Notes: generated by a model from the sequence alone, not told the origin. Positions 44,345 to 56,959 are shown, counted from the first letter of the stretch. The stretch is DNA of 64,000 nucleotides from Aphrophora alni (GCA_963513935.1 OY740772.1:8946607-9010606); one strand, 5' to 3'. Made by a program: numbers and translations.

Positions 44345-45530
44345 CAGGGTGTTTCCGAACTATCCTTACAAACTTCGGGGTGTTGTTCCTTGGGTAAAAA
44401 GAAGTAAAAACCTAATACAACGTGTTATCTATCTCATTCCGTAGTCTGTCTTGTTTTTAAAAAAGACTCAACAGAGTTGAATCAAATTTGGGTGCGTTGT
44501 TATTGTTAGTGCCAGTTTGTATGCAAGTTTCATTATTGTACCCCAACTAGTTTCAAAATGGTGGCCATTTAAAATTTTCTTATCAAAATAACTCTAACAC
44601 TATCCATTTTATAAGAAAAAAATACAAGAACACATCTTTTTAGTAAATTGTATGATAAATTCATAAGTGCTTTTATTTTTAATATTGAGTGAAAAATAAA
44701 CAAGGTTTTAAATACCTTGTGCGGCAGTGCTGGCCTCGTTCTTGTCCTATTGAGAATGTAAAATTAAAGTTTTTTTTTTTAGGCAAAAATTTTAGTTGGA
44801 GTTTTTTTTTCACATTATTTGTCTATTGACAGTAAAAGTTAGTTAACTGACATTCTTGTATTTGTACGAAAATGTCTTTTATGAAATTAAGTATGCAATT
44901 AATGTAGTTACTTATTGATAGTAGGAATTCAACAAATTAGCAGTTATTGTTGCAAATAATAGAGCAGGTGATCATTTTGCTGTTTACGTATCAACAATGA
45001 AACCAGCTGTTTTTTTCCCCAGTACAATAATCAACAGTTTGAAATAACCACTTTGCAGGACAAGAACACATCCATGCACAGCCGGACTAGAAATTCCGAT
45101 TATTACTTATTTTTCTCCCTATTTTTAAAACAAAAGTAACTATAGATTTGTCATAAAATTTTCTTTGTTAATACATTAACTGCAGATTGATCAGCTGAGC
45201 TATTATTTGTAATAATAACAGCTGATTTGTAGAATTCTTATAATCAATAAGGAAGTACATCATATTTTTAAGTAAGTACATCGTAATTACTCTCATATTT
45301 ATTTACCTTCATAAAGAAATTTTCTGACAACTATAAAAATTTCAGTAACTTTTTACTGTTAATAGTTAAAATGTGAAAAAAAAACTCTAACTAAAATGTA
45401 TTCCTAAATAACAACTTCAATTATTCATTCAATTGTTCTTCCGTTAGCTTATTACAAATAGGACAAAAACGTAGCTATGCAAGGTCGGACAAGAAATGGA
45501 AAATCTTGATTATTTTTCAGCTAATTTATA
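44345..45530. mobile_element. Composite foldback region with mariner-like end
   Basis: A mariner-type terminus, TACAGGGTGTTTCCGAACTA, is at 44343. Inside lies a separate inverted repeat: GGAGTTTTTTTTTCACATT at about 44797 pairs with AATGTGAAAAAAAAACTC at 45370. CTATTGACAGTAAAAGTTA pairs with the TAACTTTTTACTGTTAATAG block at 45350. TCGTTCTTGTCCTATT pairs with AATAGGACAAAAACG near 45459. A TTTCAAAATGGTGGCCATTT box is at 44551-44570. No coding content is recognised. Confidence 0.6.
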
Positions 45531-45898
45531 AAATAAATGTAGGTATGGATTGTTATTAAATTTACTAAAAAAACTTGTTCTTGTAATATTTTTGTAAAAA
45601 TTGGTAGTTTTAGAGTTATTTCGATTTAAACACTTTAGAGGAGTTTTAGCAGTACTCCATCTTTCATAATAATTTGAGATACGGGATGTCTCTTCTCCTG
45701 TTATAAAAAATCTAAGCAATTTAAATAAATACATGTTTCATCAACAGTTCGTTTAATTGTTTGAAAAGTGGAAGTGAAGGATGGAGGTTATTGTTAAAAT
45801 ATTGAACAATTTAAATATTTTTTTGTAATAATTGACGATGTAATCTTTGAAATGCAATCACAACTGTATTGTAATTTTGAATATTTTAAAATTTTATA

Positions 45899-46679
45899 CA
45901 GAGTGTCCCACGAAGAATAGGAAAAACTGTCATGACGTATTCTACGATGAAAATAAAAAAGTTTAGATGAAGATATGCCTTAAAACTGTTAGTTGTCTAT
46001 CTGGCCGCCAAAAAATCCATATCTCTTGAACGGAAAGTAAGACAGAAATGAAATTTTCTATGATAAGACACAATTTGAGAAAATTATTAACCAATTTCAC
46101 TGGTTTAATAACCTTTGTTTAAGAAAATAAAACAATTTTCTGCCTATTTTTGGTTTGCTTTGCATTAATAAAAATTTAAAAAATTAAAGATTATATTAAA
46201 TTTTTATATACTTTATTTACAATATATATTCACGATTAAATAACAAATTTCAGAACTCACTAAATTATTCGTATTGTAGACTACCAACAAGAAATTATGT
46301 TTTCAGTTTTTTATCCTTAACTCGATTATCCTTCGACGTACAGAATAAATAAAACAAAAATTTAAACTAGAACACTTTCTTGCCTCGTGTATATTTTTCG
46401 AGATATTCAGTGTTAAACATTTCAAATGGTTGCCATTGTGAAATGAGAAGAAGATATCGGTTGATATTTTTCTCTGAAATTGGGTCTTTAAAGCGTTAGC
46501 ATGAAAAATTTCATTTGTCTTTCAAAAGATGTCAATTTTTTGTTCAAAACACATAATGGCGGCTAGGTAAACAACTAGCCATTTTAGGCCATATTTATGT
46601 TCATATGAAATATTTGATTTATTTTCACCAGTAGAATTCGTTCTGAAAATTTCATTGTTTTTTTTTGTGGGACACTTTG
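45899..46679. mobile_element. Foldback MITE, ~780 bp, TA-flanked
   Basis: CAGAGTGTCCCACGAAGAAT at the left matches the complement of CACAAAGTGTCCCAC(A)-type sequence at the right end (plus strand TGTGGGACACTTTG, ending 46679). TA flanks both sides. Inner matches include TAGTTGTCTATCTGGCCGCC with the complement of GGCGGCTAGGTAAACAACTA, and ACAGAAATGAAATTTT with the complement of AAAATTTCATTTGTCT. There is no transposase. Confidence 0.82.
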
Positions 46680-46742
46680 TATATATTGTTTTATATGTGT
46701 TGTATGTTATTACCACGTTTTTATTAGTTTGATTCCCTCATA

Positions 46743-46764
46743 TCTGTCTGTCTGTCTGTCTGCC
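46743..46764. repeat. (TCTG)n microsatellite
   Basis: This is a short run of five TCTG units. It is followed by sequence resembling the old interspersed repeat seen at 63560-63960. Confidence 0.85.
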
Positions 46765-47259
46765 AAGGTGAAATTTGCAATCGAGCTTAAACTAACTTCC
46801 TGATGAGCTAAAGACCTGAAATTTTTAACATAGGTCAGAATTGGATGACAATACAATATTCAGTTGGTTTATTGTCTCTACATTTGTTTAAATAATAGTT
46901 AAAACACCTTGCAATGAAGATGCCATGACGGAAATGGGAAGAATGCTTCAAATACGACCTTCACCCACATAAATTTATGATATATTACAATTTGTAATAG
47001 AGAAGGATCTGACATTGTATTGTTTTAATTCACGTACATTAAAAAATAAAATAAATTTTGTTTACTTCTTTAGTTTGATTTTCTGAGTTACAAGACTAAT
47101 AGAACTAACTATTATAGGTGATATTTTGAATTTCAGACATTTGCAGCTAAACAGGGTGTGAAATGCATTGGGAATTTCCTATACGTCCCTGTCAGAGTCT
47201 CATCAATATATACAAAACCGATTGAAATCTTTCACCCGGACATAAGACTAAAAAACAGA

Positions 47260-47670
47260 AAATAATAAATCAAATAAAAAAAGTTTTTAACATACCACGT
47301 TTTTAAAACGGACTAAAAAGTATAAAATAATTTTTCATGACCCTTCTACAATTTTTAGGTGGATTGTTAAAGGCTAAATAATCCGTTAGACAAAAGGCTA
47401 AATAAAGGTTAGACAATCCGGATAAATTCACAGCTAATTTCAGTGAATCGGAAATGAGATTGACTGTAATTTAATTTATTTACTCTTCCTTAACTATCAT
47501 AGATTACCAGCGCCCCACGTTTTTCTCTCCAAGTATTCCGAATATATCCATAGCCATTAACAATCTTCCCTCAAAATTGTAGAAGGATCATGAAACATTA
47601 TTTTATACTTTTAGTCCGTTTTAAAAACGTGGTATGTTAAAAACGTTTTTTTAAATTTGATTTATTATTT
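47260..47670. repeat. Inverted repeat, arms ~100 bp
   Basis: AATAATAAATCAAAT, TTTTTAACATACCACGTTTT, TAAAACGGACTAAAAAGTAT and CCTTCTACAATTTT in 47260-47362 match the complement of 47570-47670 at about 90%. The roughly 200-bp spacer has no recognised content. Confidence 0.9.
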
Positions 47671-48757
47671 ATGATAGTTTTACTTAACGCAGTATGCAAC
47701 GTTTGCTATAGTAATTTGTTTTGAGCAAAAATAAAAAAATAAAATTAGATTAAAAATCGTTGGATAGTGCCATTTATACATAGCAACTTATACTACTTTT
47801 TTTATGAAAATTATCTAAAAATATACAGTAATAAGTAAAAAAGTCCCTTTGAAAGAAACTTGTTTTTCCATTCTATGTGTATGTATTAAGCCTGCAAAGG
47901 TGATCCCGACCTATTTAGAGAAGCTGACCTGTACACATATTGCCTACCTTGCCCCCGACTAAACTGGAAGGAATAACCAATCCTAGAATTATTAATTGCT
48001 CCTGAAACTAACCACGGCTCTGCTCCTTCTAAGGACGAAATCATTTAACATTTAATACGTCTATTATTTAAAATCTGACATTTGACATTACCTTTCTGTT
48101 TTTGGGCAGATTATAAATTGACCATTTGGGTGGTTCTCGAATTTTTTGAAAATGTCAAACTGTCTTAATGTGATAGGATTATCCTTGACCGTAGTATAAT
48201 AAATGACGTATTCAAGTACATGTTACTTGACTTTAATTTTAAATGTTGAGTTTATAAGTGATTCGTAGTGCTTACTACCAACTTGATAAAACAAAAAAGA
48301 AAGACGTGACGCTCCATATTACAATGGGTAAAAATCTTGAACAAACAATTAAGTGTGGTATACTTGGGTTCCATTATGTGTTTTAATCCCTCAATAATAA
48401 TCTTAAATATAAACTTAAATGTCTTCTATAATAATTGTCAGAAATTTGTATTTCTTACGGCGCGCGTTTAAATAGCAAAATATCTTCTGGGATATTGGTT
48501 AGTTTTGTTTGTTGAGTATTTAGTTTGAAAAAAAGTGTGTGAGAAAGATTGTGCAGTATTTTTTACAACTTTATTTTACCTTTATCAACAGACAAAACAA
48601 TCTTCTAATTGGGAACTTTGAAGTAACATTTTTCAGTTCAAACCCAAAAGTGGTACTTTTAGGAAGGATTGTGTAGTTTTTACCAGTTCTCTCCGAAGTT
48701 GACACTGGTGCATCAATATCCAGAACTATTTATATTTGTGTTGATGCTAAAATATAC
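47671..48757. other. Intergenic DNA, nothing recognised
   Basis: No gene or family repeat is visible. Confidence 0.4.
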
Positions 48758-49450
48758 AGGAGTCTTTCAAAAGTAAGTTAAAACTCTAACTGAGGATAAT
48801 TTATTTCTTTTTTAACAAAGAATAAAATAAATTCCTTTGAAATTAAACGGGATTTAATAAAAACAAAGGCTAAAAATTAAGCCAAATTCTTATTTGCTAA
48901 TGTTATTAAGAGAGGTGTTCGAAGTACCCCTATTCTTTTCCTGGAGAAGCAGTAGTCTTTTCTCTACGCTATGCGCGGCATTTAACATGTTGACGGTTAT
49001 CTCATCTAGGTTTTGAATAATTGCTTTTTTTCAGTTCTTTAACAGTACAAAGTCTTACTGGCTGTTTGATGTCTCCAACAAACAAACTAAGAAAAAAACT
49101 TTACGATTCGTTCTACAAACAGATGCGAGTACGAAATTTTCATAACTCGGCTGATAAACTCCGTTCATATTTATAATAACACTGAATTAAGGCAAGTCGT
49201 TTTTGTAAAGATGGTCATGATGGAATAAAAAATCAATTCTAAACTACTACAAGTTTACCACCTGCTAGATTCCTGTTTGAAATTAGTCAGCAATGAGAAA
49301 ACTCGTTGCTATGGAAACAAATAAATAGCAATGAAAAAACAGCTGATGTTTTAATAAATCACAATTATATCTGCATATAATACATTTTTTCTCGGGGATT
49401 GGACAACAAATAACGAAAACACAACTATTAAAAGTTTTTATTTATTAAAA
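48758..49450 (-). mobile_element. Degenerate mariner-like element, second copy (inverted)
   Basis: On the minus strand this follows the element at 3551-4140: GCAGATATAATTGTGATTTA, AACATCAGCTGTTTTT, CCATAGCAACGAGTTTT, CAGGAATCTAGCAGGTGGTA, GTACTGTTAAAGAACTG, ATTATTCAAAACCTAGATGA and GAGAAAAGACTACTGCTTCT. The HTH coding part has lost the TGSV..RPG block through a deletion. The distal end (plus strand 48758) carries CAGGAGTCTTTCAAAAGTAA, preceded by TA. Non-functional. Confidence 0.72.
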
Positions 49451-49869
49451 AAAAACTAGGTTATATCTTTGTTTATTTTTTGTTTTGTGCGTGAGTACGT
49501 GAAAAAGTTCTGCAATAGTTTGCACAGATTATTATTTTTTATGATTGATTTAAATACAAATAGTAGCATTCGTAATATTTTAGACTGAGCGGGTTTAAAA
49601 TCCTTTTTTTTTAGTTATTTACTTGTTACAAAATATATTTACCCATAATATTATTTAATATTACTAAAATAAACCATAACGGTTTTTGAAAAATGACCAC
49701 TGCATCCCTGTAGAAACTATTCTTACAAAGTATCCAATTTAATATGATTTTGTTGTAATTAAGGCTGTGCCGTTTGTTTTTATAAGGGTACGTTTTACAT
49801 GAATCCATCATTAGGAGTCTGATGAGGTAACTTTACAATTTTGTTTTATTTTATATTGTAAAAGTAGGC

Positions 49870-51250
49870 GACGAAAGCCATCATGGTACTTACCCATCAT
49901 ACAGTGTAATACAACCAGATCGTCTAAATTGATGAAGGATAGGCCTTAACAGACTTAGTAGATGTGTTAAGGTTAGATGAAAATGTCTCCACTTGTTTCG
50001 TGTCACTCTCGGCACCAGCGAGAATGGAAGCTGTATTTATGTGAATGAACCTCCACTCACTTCGTGTCACTCTCGGCTCCAGTGAGCTTGGAAGCTGTAT
50101 TTATGTGAATGAACCTCCACTCACTTCGTGTCACTCTCGGCTCCAGTGAGCCTGGAAGCTGTATTTATGTGAATGAACCTCCACTCACTTCGTGTCACTC
50201 TCGGCTCCAGTGAGCTTGGAAGCTGTATTTATGTGAATGAACCTCCACTCACTTCGTGTCATTCTCGGCTCCAGTGAGCCTGGAAGCTGTATTTATGTGA
50301 ATGAACCTCCACTCACTTCGTGTCACTCTCGGCACCAGCGAGAATGGAAGCTGTATTTATGTGAATGAACCTCCACTCACTTCGTGTCACTCTCGGCTCC
50401 AGTGAGCTTGGAAGCTGTATTTATGTGAATGAACCTCCACTCACTTCGTGTCATTCTCGGCTCCAGTGAGCCTGGAAGCTGTATTTATGTGAATGAACCT
50501 CCACTCACTTCGTGTCACTCTCGGCACCAGCGAGAATGGAAGCTGTATTTATGTGAATGAACCTCCACTCACTTCGTGTCACTCTCGGCTCCAGTGAGCT
50601 TGGAAGCTGTATTTATGTGAATGAACCTCCACTCACTTCGTGTCACTCTCGGCTCCAGTGAGCCTGGAAGCTGTATTTATGTGAATGAACCTCCACTCAC
50701 TTCGTGTCACTCTCGGCTCCAGTGAGCCTGGAAGCTGTATTTATGTGAATGAACCTCCACTCACTTCGTGTCACTCTCGGCTCCAGTGAGCCTGGAAGCT
50801 GTATTTATGTGAATGAACCTCCACTCACTTCGTGTCACTCTCGGCTCCAGTGAGCCTGGAAGCTGTATTTATGTGAATGAACCTCCACTCGCTTCGTGTC
50901 ACTCTCGGCTCCAGTGAGCCTGGAAGCTGTATTTATGTGAATGAACCTCCACTCGCTTCGTGTCACTCTAGGGTCCAGCTAGCCTGGAAGCTGTATTTAT
51001 GTGAATGAACCTCCACTCGCTTCGCGTCACTCTAGGGTCCAGCGAGCCTGGAAGCTGTATTTATGTGAATGAACCTGCATTCGCTTTGTTCGTTACCGTC
51101 ACTCGGCCTTGCTAGATCTCATAAAAATATGAATATTCTATTTCCTTGGTAGGTTTGGAAATGACAATAACGAATCATAGAGAGATGAAGATTGGTACGA
51201 CAAATTCCTATCTAATTTAGTGTGTTATAAATGTAATAACACACAAAATG
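49870..51250 (-). repeat. Interspersed repeat family X, copy 2, with minisatellite
   Basis: On the minus strand this has the family order: TGTGTGTTATTACATTTATA, GAATATTCATATTTTTATGA, GAGATCTAGCAAGGCCGAGT, GCGAGTGGAGG, and finally GGGTAAGTACCATGATGG at its far end (complement at about 49875). The central part is replaced by the 64-bp tandem array. Confidence 0.8.
49983..51090. repeat. 64-bp minisatellite, ~17 units, with higher-order pattern
   Basis: The unit starts GAACCTCCACTCACTTCGTG and ends GTATTTATGTGAAT. Exact unit starts fall every 64 bp from 50047 to 51071, with a diverged unit before (49983) and a partial one after. Units differ mainly at CGGCACCAGCGAGAATGG (type A), CGGCTCCAGTGAGCTTGG (B) and CGGCTCCAGTGAGCCTGG (C). 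The order is A B C B C A B C A B C C C C C, followed by two diverged edge units with AGGGTCCAGC. Repetition of A-B-C indicates a 192-bp higher-order unit. Confidence 0.97.
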
Positions 51251-51259
51251 ACACCCAAA

Positions 51260-52082
51260 AAATGTTTGAAATGGCCGCCTTTTTTAGATTTTTAATTAAA
51301 TTTTTCTGAATTTTTAAATGAGTATATTATAGTCCCCCATAATAAATATCATGTTCCTCCTCTTAATTTTTGTGGAGCTATCATGGTTACTTACAGAAAA
51401 CTAAGTTAAAATAACAATATTTGAAGTTGAATTACCATTTAAATTAAATTAGTTTCATAGGTTCGAATAGAATATGGCGAAAAATTATGTGAAGATTTAA
51501 CAGGGGTGGTTAAGTTGTGGTGTTTAATTTAGACATTTCGTACTAGTTCCAGCCGAGCATTTACGTCTTTTTCAATTTATAAAGTTATTTGATAAAGATG
51601 GATTGTTCATATCATCAGTACGGTTTATTCGAACATTTGCCAAAATTTTTGTATATAAAATTTAATCCACGACGTTTCGAGGGTATAAATCAACTCTCTT
51701 TATCAAGTGTAAAACTAAAACATAAAAAAAGAAAAATAACAATACAGTTTATTAGTCATGTTGTAAACTGAAAATAAACTTATAATTTAAGAAAAAATCT
51801 CAAACCTAAAACTAAATTTAGCAGTCAAAGCTAAGACTAAATACAAACGTAATCAGATAAAACCACAACACACTACACAATGGTCGTCAGGCAACTAATT
51901 ATAAGGGATGAAACCAAGAGAAAGTCCTTATTGAAGAATAGATTCATGGTAAGAACTCCGGAAGTATTTTTAAAACGTTTAGAGAAAATTCATTTGAGAT
52001 TGTCTATTTCTACTAATAAAATTTAACATTTCCTACAATGGCTAAGAAATCAACTTTAGGGTATGGAGCTGGGTAAGTAAAC
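51260..52082. other. AT-rich DNA, no gene recognised
   Basis: An AATGGCCGCCTTTTTTAG box is near 51270. The 60-codon frame at 51589-51771 has no motif. Confidence 0.4.
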
Positions 52083-52094
52083 AAATATCTGGAA

Positions 52095-52327
52095 CATTAT
52101 AACAAACACACAGAACACAATTCTCATAAAAAATACGCCTAAGTATCAGACGCGTTTCAACCACTGTCAGTTGTGGTTTGGTTGGTGTAGCTGGTGTATT
52201 ACTGAAGAGGACGACCTTGTCGATGAAACGAGTCTGATACTTAGGCGTATTTTTTTATGAGAATTGTATTCTGTGTGTTTGTTATACTGTATAGTTTTTC
52301 TCATAAGTTAAGCTCAACATTTAATAT
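52095..52327. mobile_element. Hairpin element flanked by 12-bp direct repeats
   Basis: Arms 52098-52159 and 52224-52286 are complementary with three or four differences (outer TATAACAAACACACAGAACA, inner TCAGACGCGTTTCA). AAATATCTGGAA occurs immediately outside on each side, at 52083-52094 and 52328-52339, and looks like a target-site duplication. The spacer has TGAAGAGGACGACCTTGTCG, reminiscent of inner segments of the palindromes at 19.3 kb and 28.0 kb. Confidence 0.85.
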
Positions 52328-52426
52328 AAATATCTGGAATAAAATATGGACGAATTTGTGGCACAAGGAAAGCAAGTTTAGGATGTATTTAAACTTATTG
52401 TTTTCCAAATATTAGATCTAGCTAAA

Positions 52427-53285
52427 TCTGAAATTAAATAGACAAAGAAAAATCGTATGGTATACAATTTTGATCACTCGTTATTTTAAGCCCACATTGT
52501 TGAGTTCACAAGAGATAATTTCCTAACTTCAAATGAAACGGATGTTTATTTGTGTTTATAAAGAAGCAAAACAGTATTCTTTAGAATTCTATTAAGATTT
52601 TCATTTATTATTATTACTTTATTTTTTATTTATTGTTTGTAAGTATTGTAGTTATTATTATTGTTTTCTTATTTTAAACATGGTTTACTCTGAAAGACAT
52701 ATTCTTTTCATTTCATTAATAATTTAATTAGACAATATTACCAACACTGAAAAGTTGATATAATAGAAGTTTTTTTACATGTCATAAGGAGAGCGTACTC
52801 GCAGCTAATACGTACTGTTCAAATAGAAGTGTGCTTTTAATTAAAATTCCATAAATTATTTATTTTACGTTTCGTCCTGTGTTGGTGTTTATACACATCC
52901 TAACATCCTATATTATGCCTAATTAAATTTTTAACTTCATTGAACAATGGGATGTACAAAAAATTGCTTACTAAAAGTGCATCACACATTATTATATATT
53001 TTTTAAATGTAAGCACCTATAACTAGTAAACGAGTGGATTTATCAAAAAATGATAAATAATAAAAGAAAGTCTTATATTTTGTGTGACAACAGAATACAC
53101 TATAAAATGTAAAGTTCATAACATATTTTAAAGCTGGCCGCCATATTTGTTATTAGCGGCCATTTTTTTAAGTTTGCAAAACTGATTTTTAATTACGATG
53201 AAATTTAATGAAGGTTTCCTATTTATAGTTTTTCGACATATTAATAATTTAAGGTACCAATGGTGGCAAAGATAAAATAATCTCC
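52427..53285 (+). mobile_element. Partial copy of the long-TIR element at 61.4-62.7 kb
   Basis: It shares GCTAAATCTGAAATTAAATA, ATTGTTGAGTTCA, TTTAGAATTCTA, TTTATTTTACGTTT, GTGTTGGTGTT, TAATTAAATTTTTAACTT, ATGAAGGTTTCCTAT and TGGCAAAGATAAAA with 61848-62692, in the same order and direction. This covers the spacer and right arm; the left arm is absent. No coding frame. Confidence 0.8.
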
Positions 53286-53743
53286 CTAAATTTTATAAAT
53301 TTATCAATATTAGAATCAAATATTCATGAAAAAAAAATAAAAAAAAAAATTAAAAAAATACAATTTACCCAATGTGAAGGTAAAGAGATAAATATCATGA
53401 ATTGCAGAATTGTTTCCAGAATGACTCATTCAAAATGAAAGATGAGTTTTGGCATTTCTTCAATTATTTCAACAGTGGACTTTCCGAGACGGTAAATAAC
53501 CATTGGAAGGTTGGCCATTCTACGGATTGGAACTTTTCCAGAAGACATTAGTGGATTGGCCATGACACAAGTGAATCAACTTCATTCTAGTACAAAATGG
53601 CGAATACATTTCATTTGTGTTTTAAATAACGGATAATGTCTCTGTGACACATGTTTTTATACGTACAAGCTATGGCTTGATTTGTGATTTGGTATACTTG
53701 ATAGAATAAAACTTGCACAGATTTACACGAAAACTCGTATATA

Positions 53744-54250
53744 CAGGGTGGTTCTGCTATAAGCTGAGAAAATTCCGGAGGTGGTTATATGGGTCAAAAT
53801 AAAGACACAAGTTACAATAAACATATTTCCGAAATCGCTTCTTTTACCAGCTATCCGACTTTTTTAAATAAATATTTTTTAACTCTAAAACGGCTAAACC
53901 GATTGAATTGAAATTTAACATGGTACTTACCAATAACAAGCCCCAGTTAAAAAAAAATCGACTTGCTCCAACAATGCATTTAAAAATGGGGGTCATTTAA
54001 ATATTGTTCATGAGAATAACTATTTAAACATATTAAATAACCGTCATTTTGAAACGTATTTCTTGGAACATAGTTGATTTTTTCCAAACTAGGTAATTAC
54101 ATTGGTAAGTACCGTTCAAAATTTCAACTCTATCGATTGAGCCGTTCTTGAGATACAAATTATTTAGTAAAAAAATAAATGACAGATAGCAGAGGAGGTT
54201 TTTGCCTAAACAATAAGGGAGAAATCCTACATTATCATATTTTCTGTAGC
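53744..54250. mobile_element. Foldback MITE with mariner-like left end
   Basis: The left terminus TACAGGGTGGTTCTGCTATA is preceded by TA. Internal arms match as inverted copies: ACGGCTAAACCGATTGAATT pairs with AATTTCAACTCTATCGATTG, with GAGCCGT following. CATGGTACTTACCAAT pairs with ATTGGTAAGTACCGTTC. GGTCATTTAAATA and the CCGTCATTTTGAAACG box lie at the centre. The right terminus is degraded. The 74-codon minus frame is incidental. Confidence 0.75.
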
Positions 54251-54259
54251 GTAGCAATC

Positions 54260-56928
54260 TGGACTTATTGATAAAAGGGTCAAAGTAATCAATGATCTAT
54301 AAAAATCATTGAGAAAAAATTGTGTCAAATCATGTTAGCCTATCAACTGTGTCCCCATTAGTATTTATAAAACATGAGAGAAATATCATTTACAGTACTT
54401 TGTGGATTGAATTAGTTTTAAATTTATAGTTACGGTTAGGCGAAGCCAGATTCTGTTTTATCTCAACTGTTTTGTTTTAATTGGTTTGTTTGCCTGTATG
54501 TTATGGCTAAAAGCCATCTTCAGAAAATAATTAATACAAATTGAAGAAATATGATTCTTTGCAAGCAGTTCAAACTATATATAGGGTTTTTTTTAATATT
54601 ATTTTTAGAATAACTGCAGTTACTGCAAGATTTCAATAAAAACACGCTGGTTTTCCTACTAGAAATACACAATTCATTCTATAGTATTAAATACGTATTA
54701 ACGATGAGAAGCAATAATAAAAAATGATGAAATGTAAGGTTTAATTTGAACTGACTTCTAAAATAGTTCGAACAATCGTTTTAACCAAACAACAACAAAA
54801 TTAAATTAAAACCCTTTCTCGATTTTCACAGGGTTGAAAATTTAAATGATTATTACTCACCAACATTCATATGAATCCATTCATATGATTTACTCTGAAA
54901 TTTTATGTAACTGACACGTAATTTGTATTTATTCTTTACATCGAGATCTGTTATCTTATAAATGTTCTACATAATTCCATTTAAAATTAATATTTAAAAT
55001 ATTATGAAATCCATGAATATAACAAAGTTTAACTTAATGTTAATTATTTAAACAGCTGTTTTCAACTTAATAAGTTAGGTTATGTTTGAATTGTTACTCA
55101 AAACGAATACGTAGAATTTCTACACATTACCAACTAGTCAAAATGTTGTTACCTTTTAGAGCGAGAATATGGTGTTTATTTTTGTAAGATATGCTAAATA
55201 ACTTCACTCGAATGTCTAGAAAAGATTTTTTCTCGAAATTGAAATGAAATCTTTCGTGATCGAATTCTAGGAAATGATTCAATCACAATAAAATAAACAA
55301 TTTTCCCGCAAGGCGTGGTTGCAGAAATCGCAATAGTGTTGTTAGGACAAAGAGCATGCCTACATGTTGAATGTATGTTAGGTTCATGGCCTTTTAGATT
55401 ACGTCGACATTCTTCTTACACGCCTCAACAATTGAAGTTTTGTAATTTAAAAGGCTGTAAGTCATGTGTTACAGTTTCATTTGTGAAACTGTTGGAATGG
55501 AATGACCTCTTATCGTGATGAGAATGTTTTGATAGTTTTTGTTATGTGTTATCTAGTATGACTAAATTGTTGTAATTGATCAAAATATTAATTGGTTTTC
55601 TTTTTTTTTTTTTACGGAAATGTTCATTTTGATCTCTATAAAATAGTTTGAAACATTGTCTGTTCAATGCGGAGTGCCCTCTAGTCCAAACTAATTTAAT
55701 CAAATTTGGATATCATTTCAAGTATCGTCATTTCTCGAGTCGTTTAAAAAAAAAAAAATGTTCATAGCTCCAAATGTAGAGAAACTGTCATAGGACCAAT
55801 TCTAGAAATTCTTTGATTGTCTTAAAATCGGTTGTAACGATTTTATTATTTTTTTCTGCAATGTAGCCTAATTAGCCAAACACAACATATTGGATGAAGT
55901 CTCTCCAAAATGGCGATTCCGTAGTTGAGATGGGATTAATATATTTTGTTTGGACTCTTTGGAGCTTTTTTATAAATGATAGCTGATGGTTTTATACCTC
56001 TAGTACTTCATCGTAGAGGACTATGTACACTTCCTTTAGTTTTAATCGATTTTGTTAAGTTTCATGCCTTTAGTGAGTCATAGAACCTCGTTAGGTTATC
56101 ATGTTCTGTTGGAACTCTAGGTGGGCTGAAAGACAGGATGACAGGACTTCGATGACAACCCTTAAGACTTCATTTAATATCCTAAGTTTTTAATACAAAT
56201 ACATAAAAATTCATAAGATTAGTATTTAGAAATGCACACGATTCAAACTGTTTAATTTACTGACCCATTAATAATAATACCAAACATTAATCGATCTATA
56301 ACCAGATATCTATAATTTTCTTGAATTGTCTCTACTTATTTTCTTAGCTTGGGATGTAGTCAATAATAATTAATATCTATACTAGTGGCCACTGACACCT
56401 AAAATTAGTACAACTTAAATTTCTTTCTTTATCCTCTAAGAAGTTGATCTAAAGGTCTTTTGTTTTCACGAAACATAGTCTACCGTGAGATTTATGGCTC
56501 ATTTGAACAGTCGAAATTCTTGAATAAATGCCTTTAACAAATTAAAGTTTTTCCCTTTTCCCTTGTATGTAATATCTTAGAAATAATACTACCAATTTTA
56601 AAATATGTTCAGTTCTTAATATGTTACATGCAGTATATGAATACATGTATGTATGTTTCATAATGTCTATACTGTAGGTGATATTATACCTACAGTAGAA
56701 TAGAAAACAGCACAGGTTGGCAGCTTTAGAAAAATCTGAAGCTGGAGTTCCTTTTATGAATAATGCCACATTGGTTGAGGAACTATTGAAACTGAAAATT
56801 AAAAAAGAAAGTTTTTTGTTTGTCAGTAAATAAGATAACTCTATAAGAAAAATATCGAAAATAATATATTAATATATTAAAATTGTTTTCACTTTTATTT
56901 TTTTATTTATTTCTTTTATTTTATTTTT

Positions 56929-56930
<2 letters not shown>
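54260..56930. other. AT-rich DNA with old repeat fragments, no gene recognised
   Basis: Frames at 55315-55518 and 56542-56769 show no motif. GGCTAAAAGCCATCTTCAGA near 54505 resembles the stem-loop centres of the foldback repeats. A TCCAAAATGGCGATTCC box is near 55903. Confidence 0.4.

Positions 56931-56932
<2 letters not shown>

Positions 56933-56959
<27 letters not shown>
56933..56959. repeat. (TA)n microsatellite, short
   Basis: About 13 TA units within AT-rich DNA. Confidence 0.9.

Noticed and set aside
49983..51090. CRISPR array
   Set aside because: The 64-bp units are directly adjacent with no unique spacers, and the genome is eukaryotic. This is a minisatellite.
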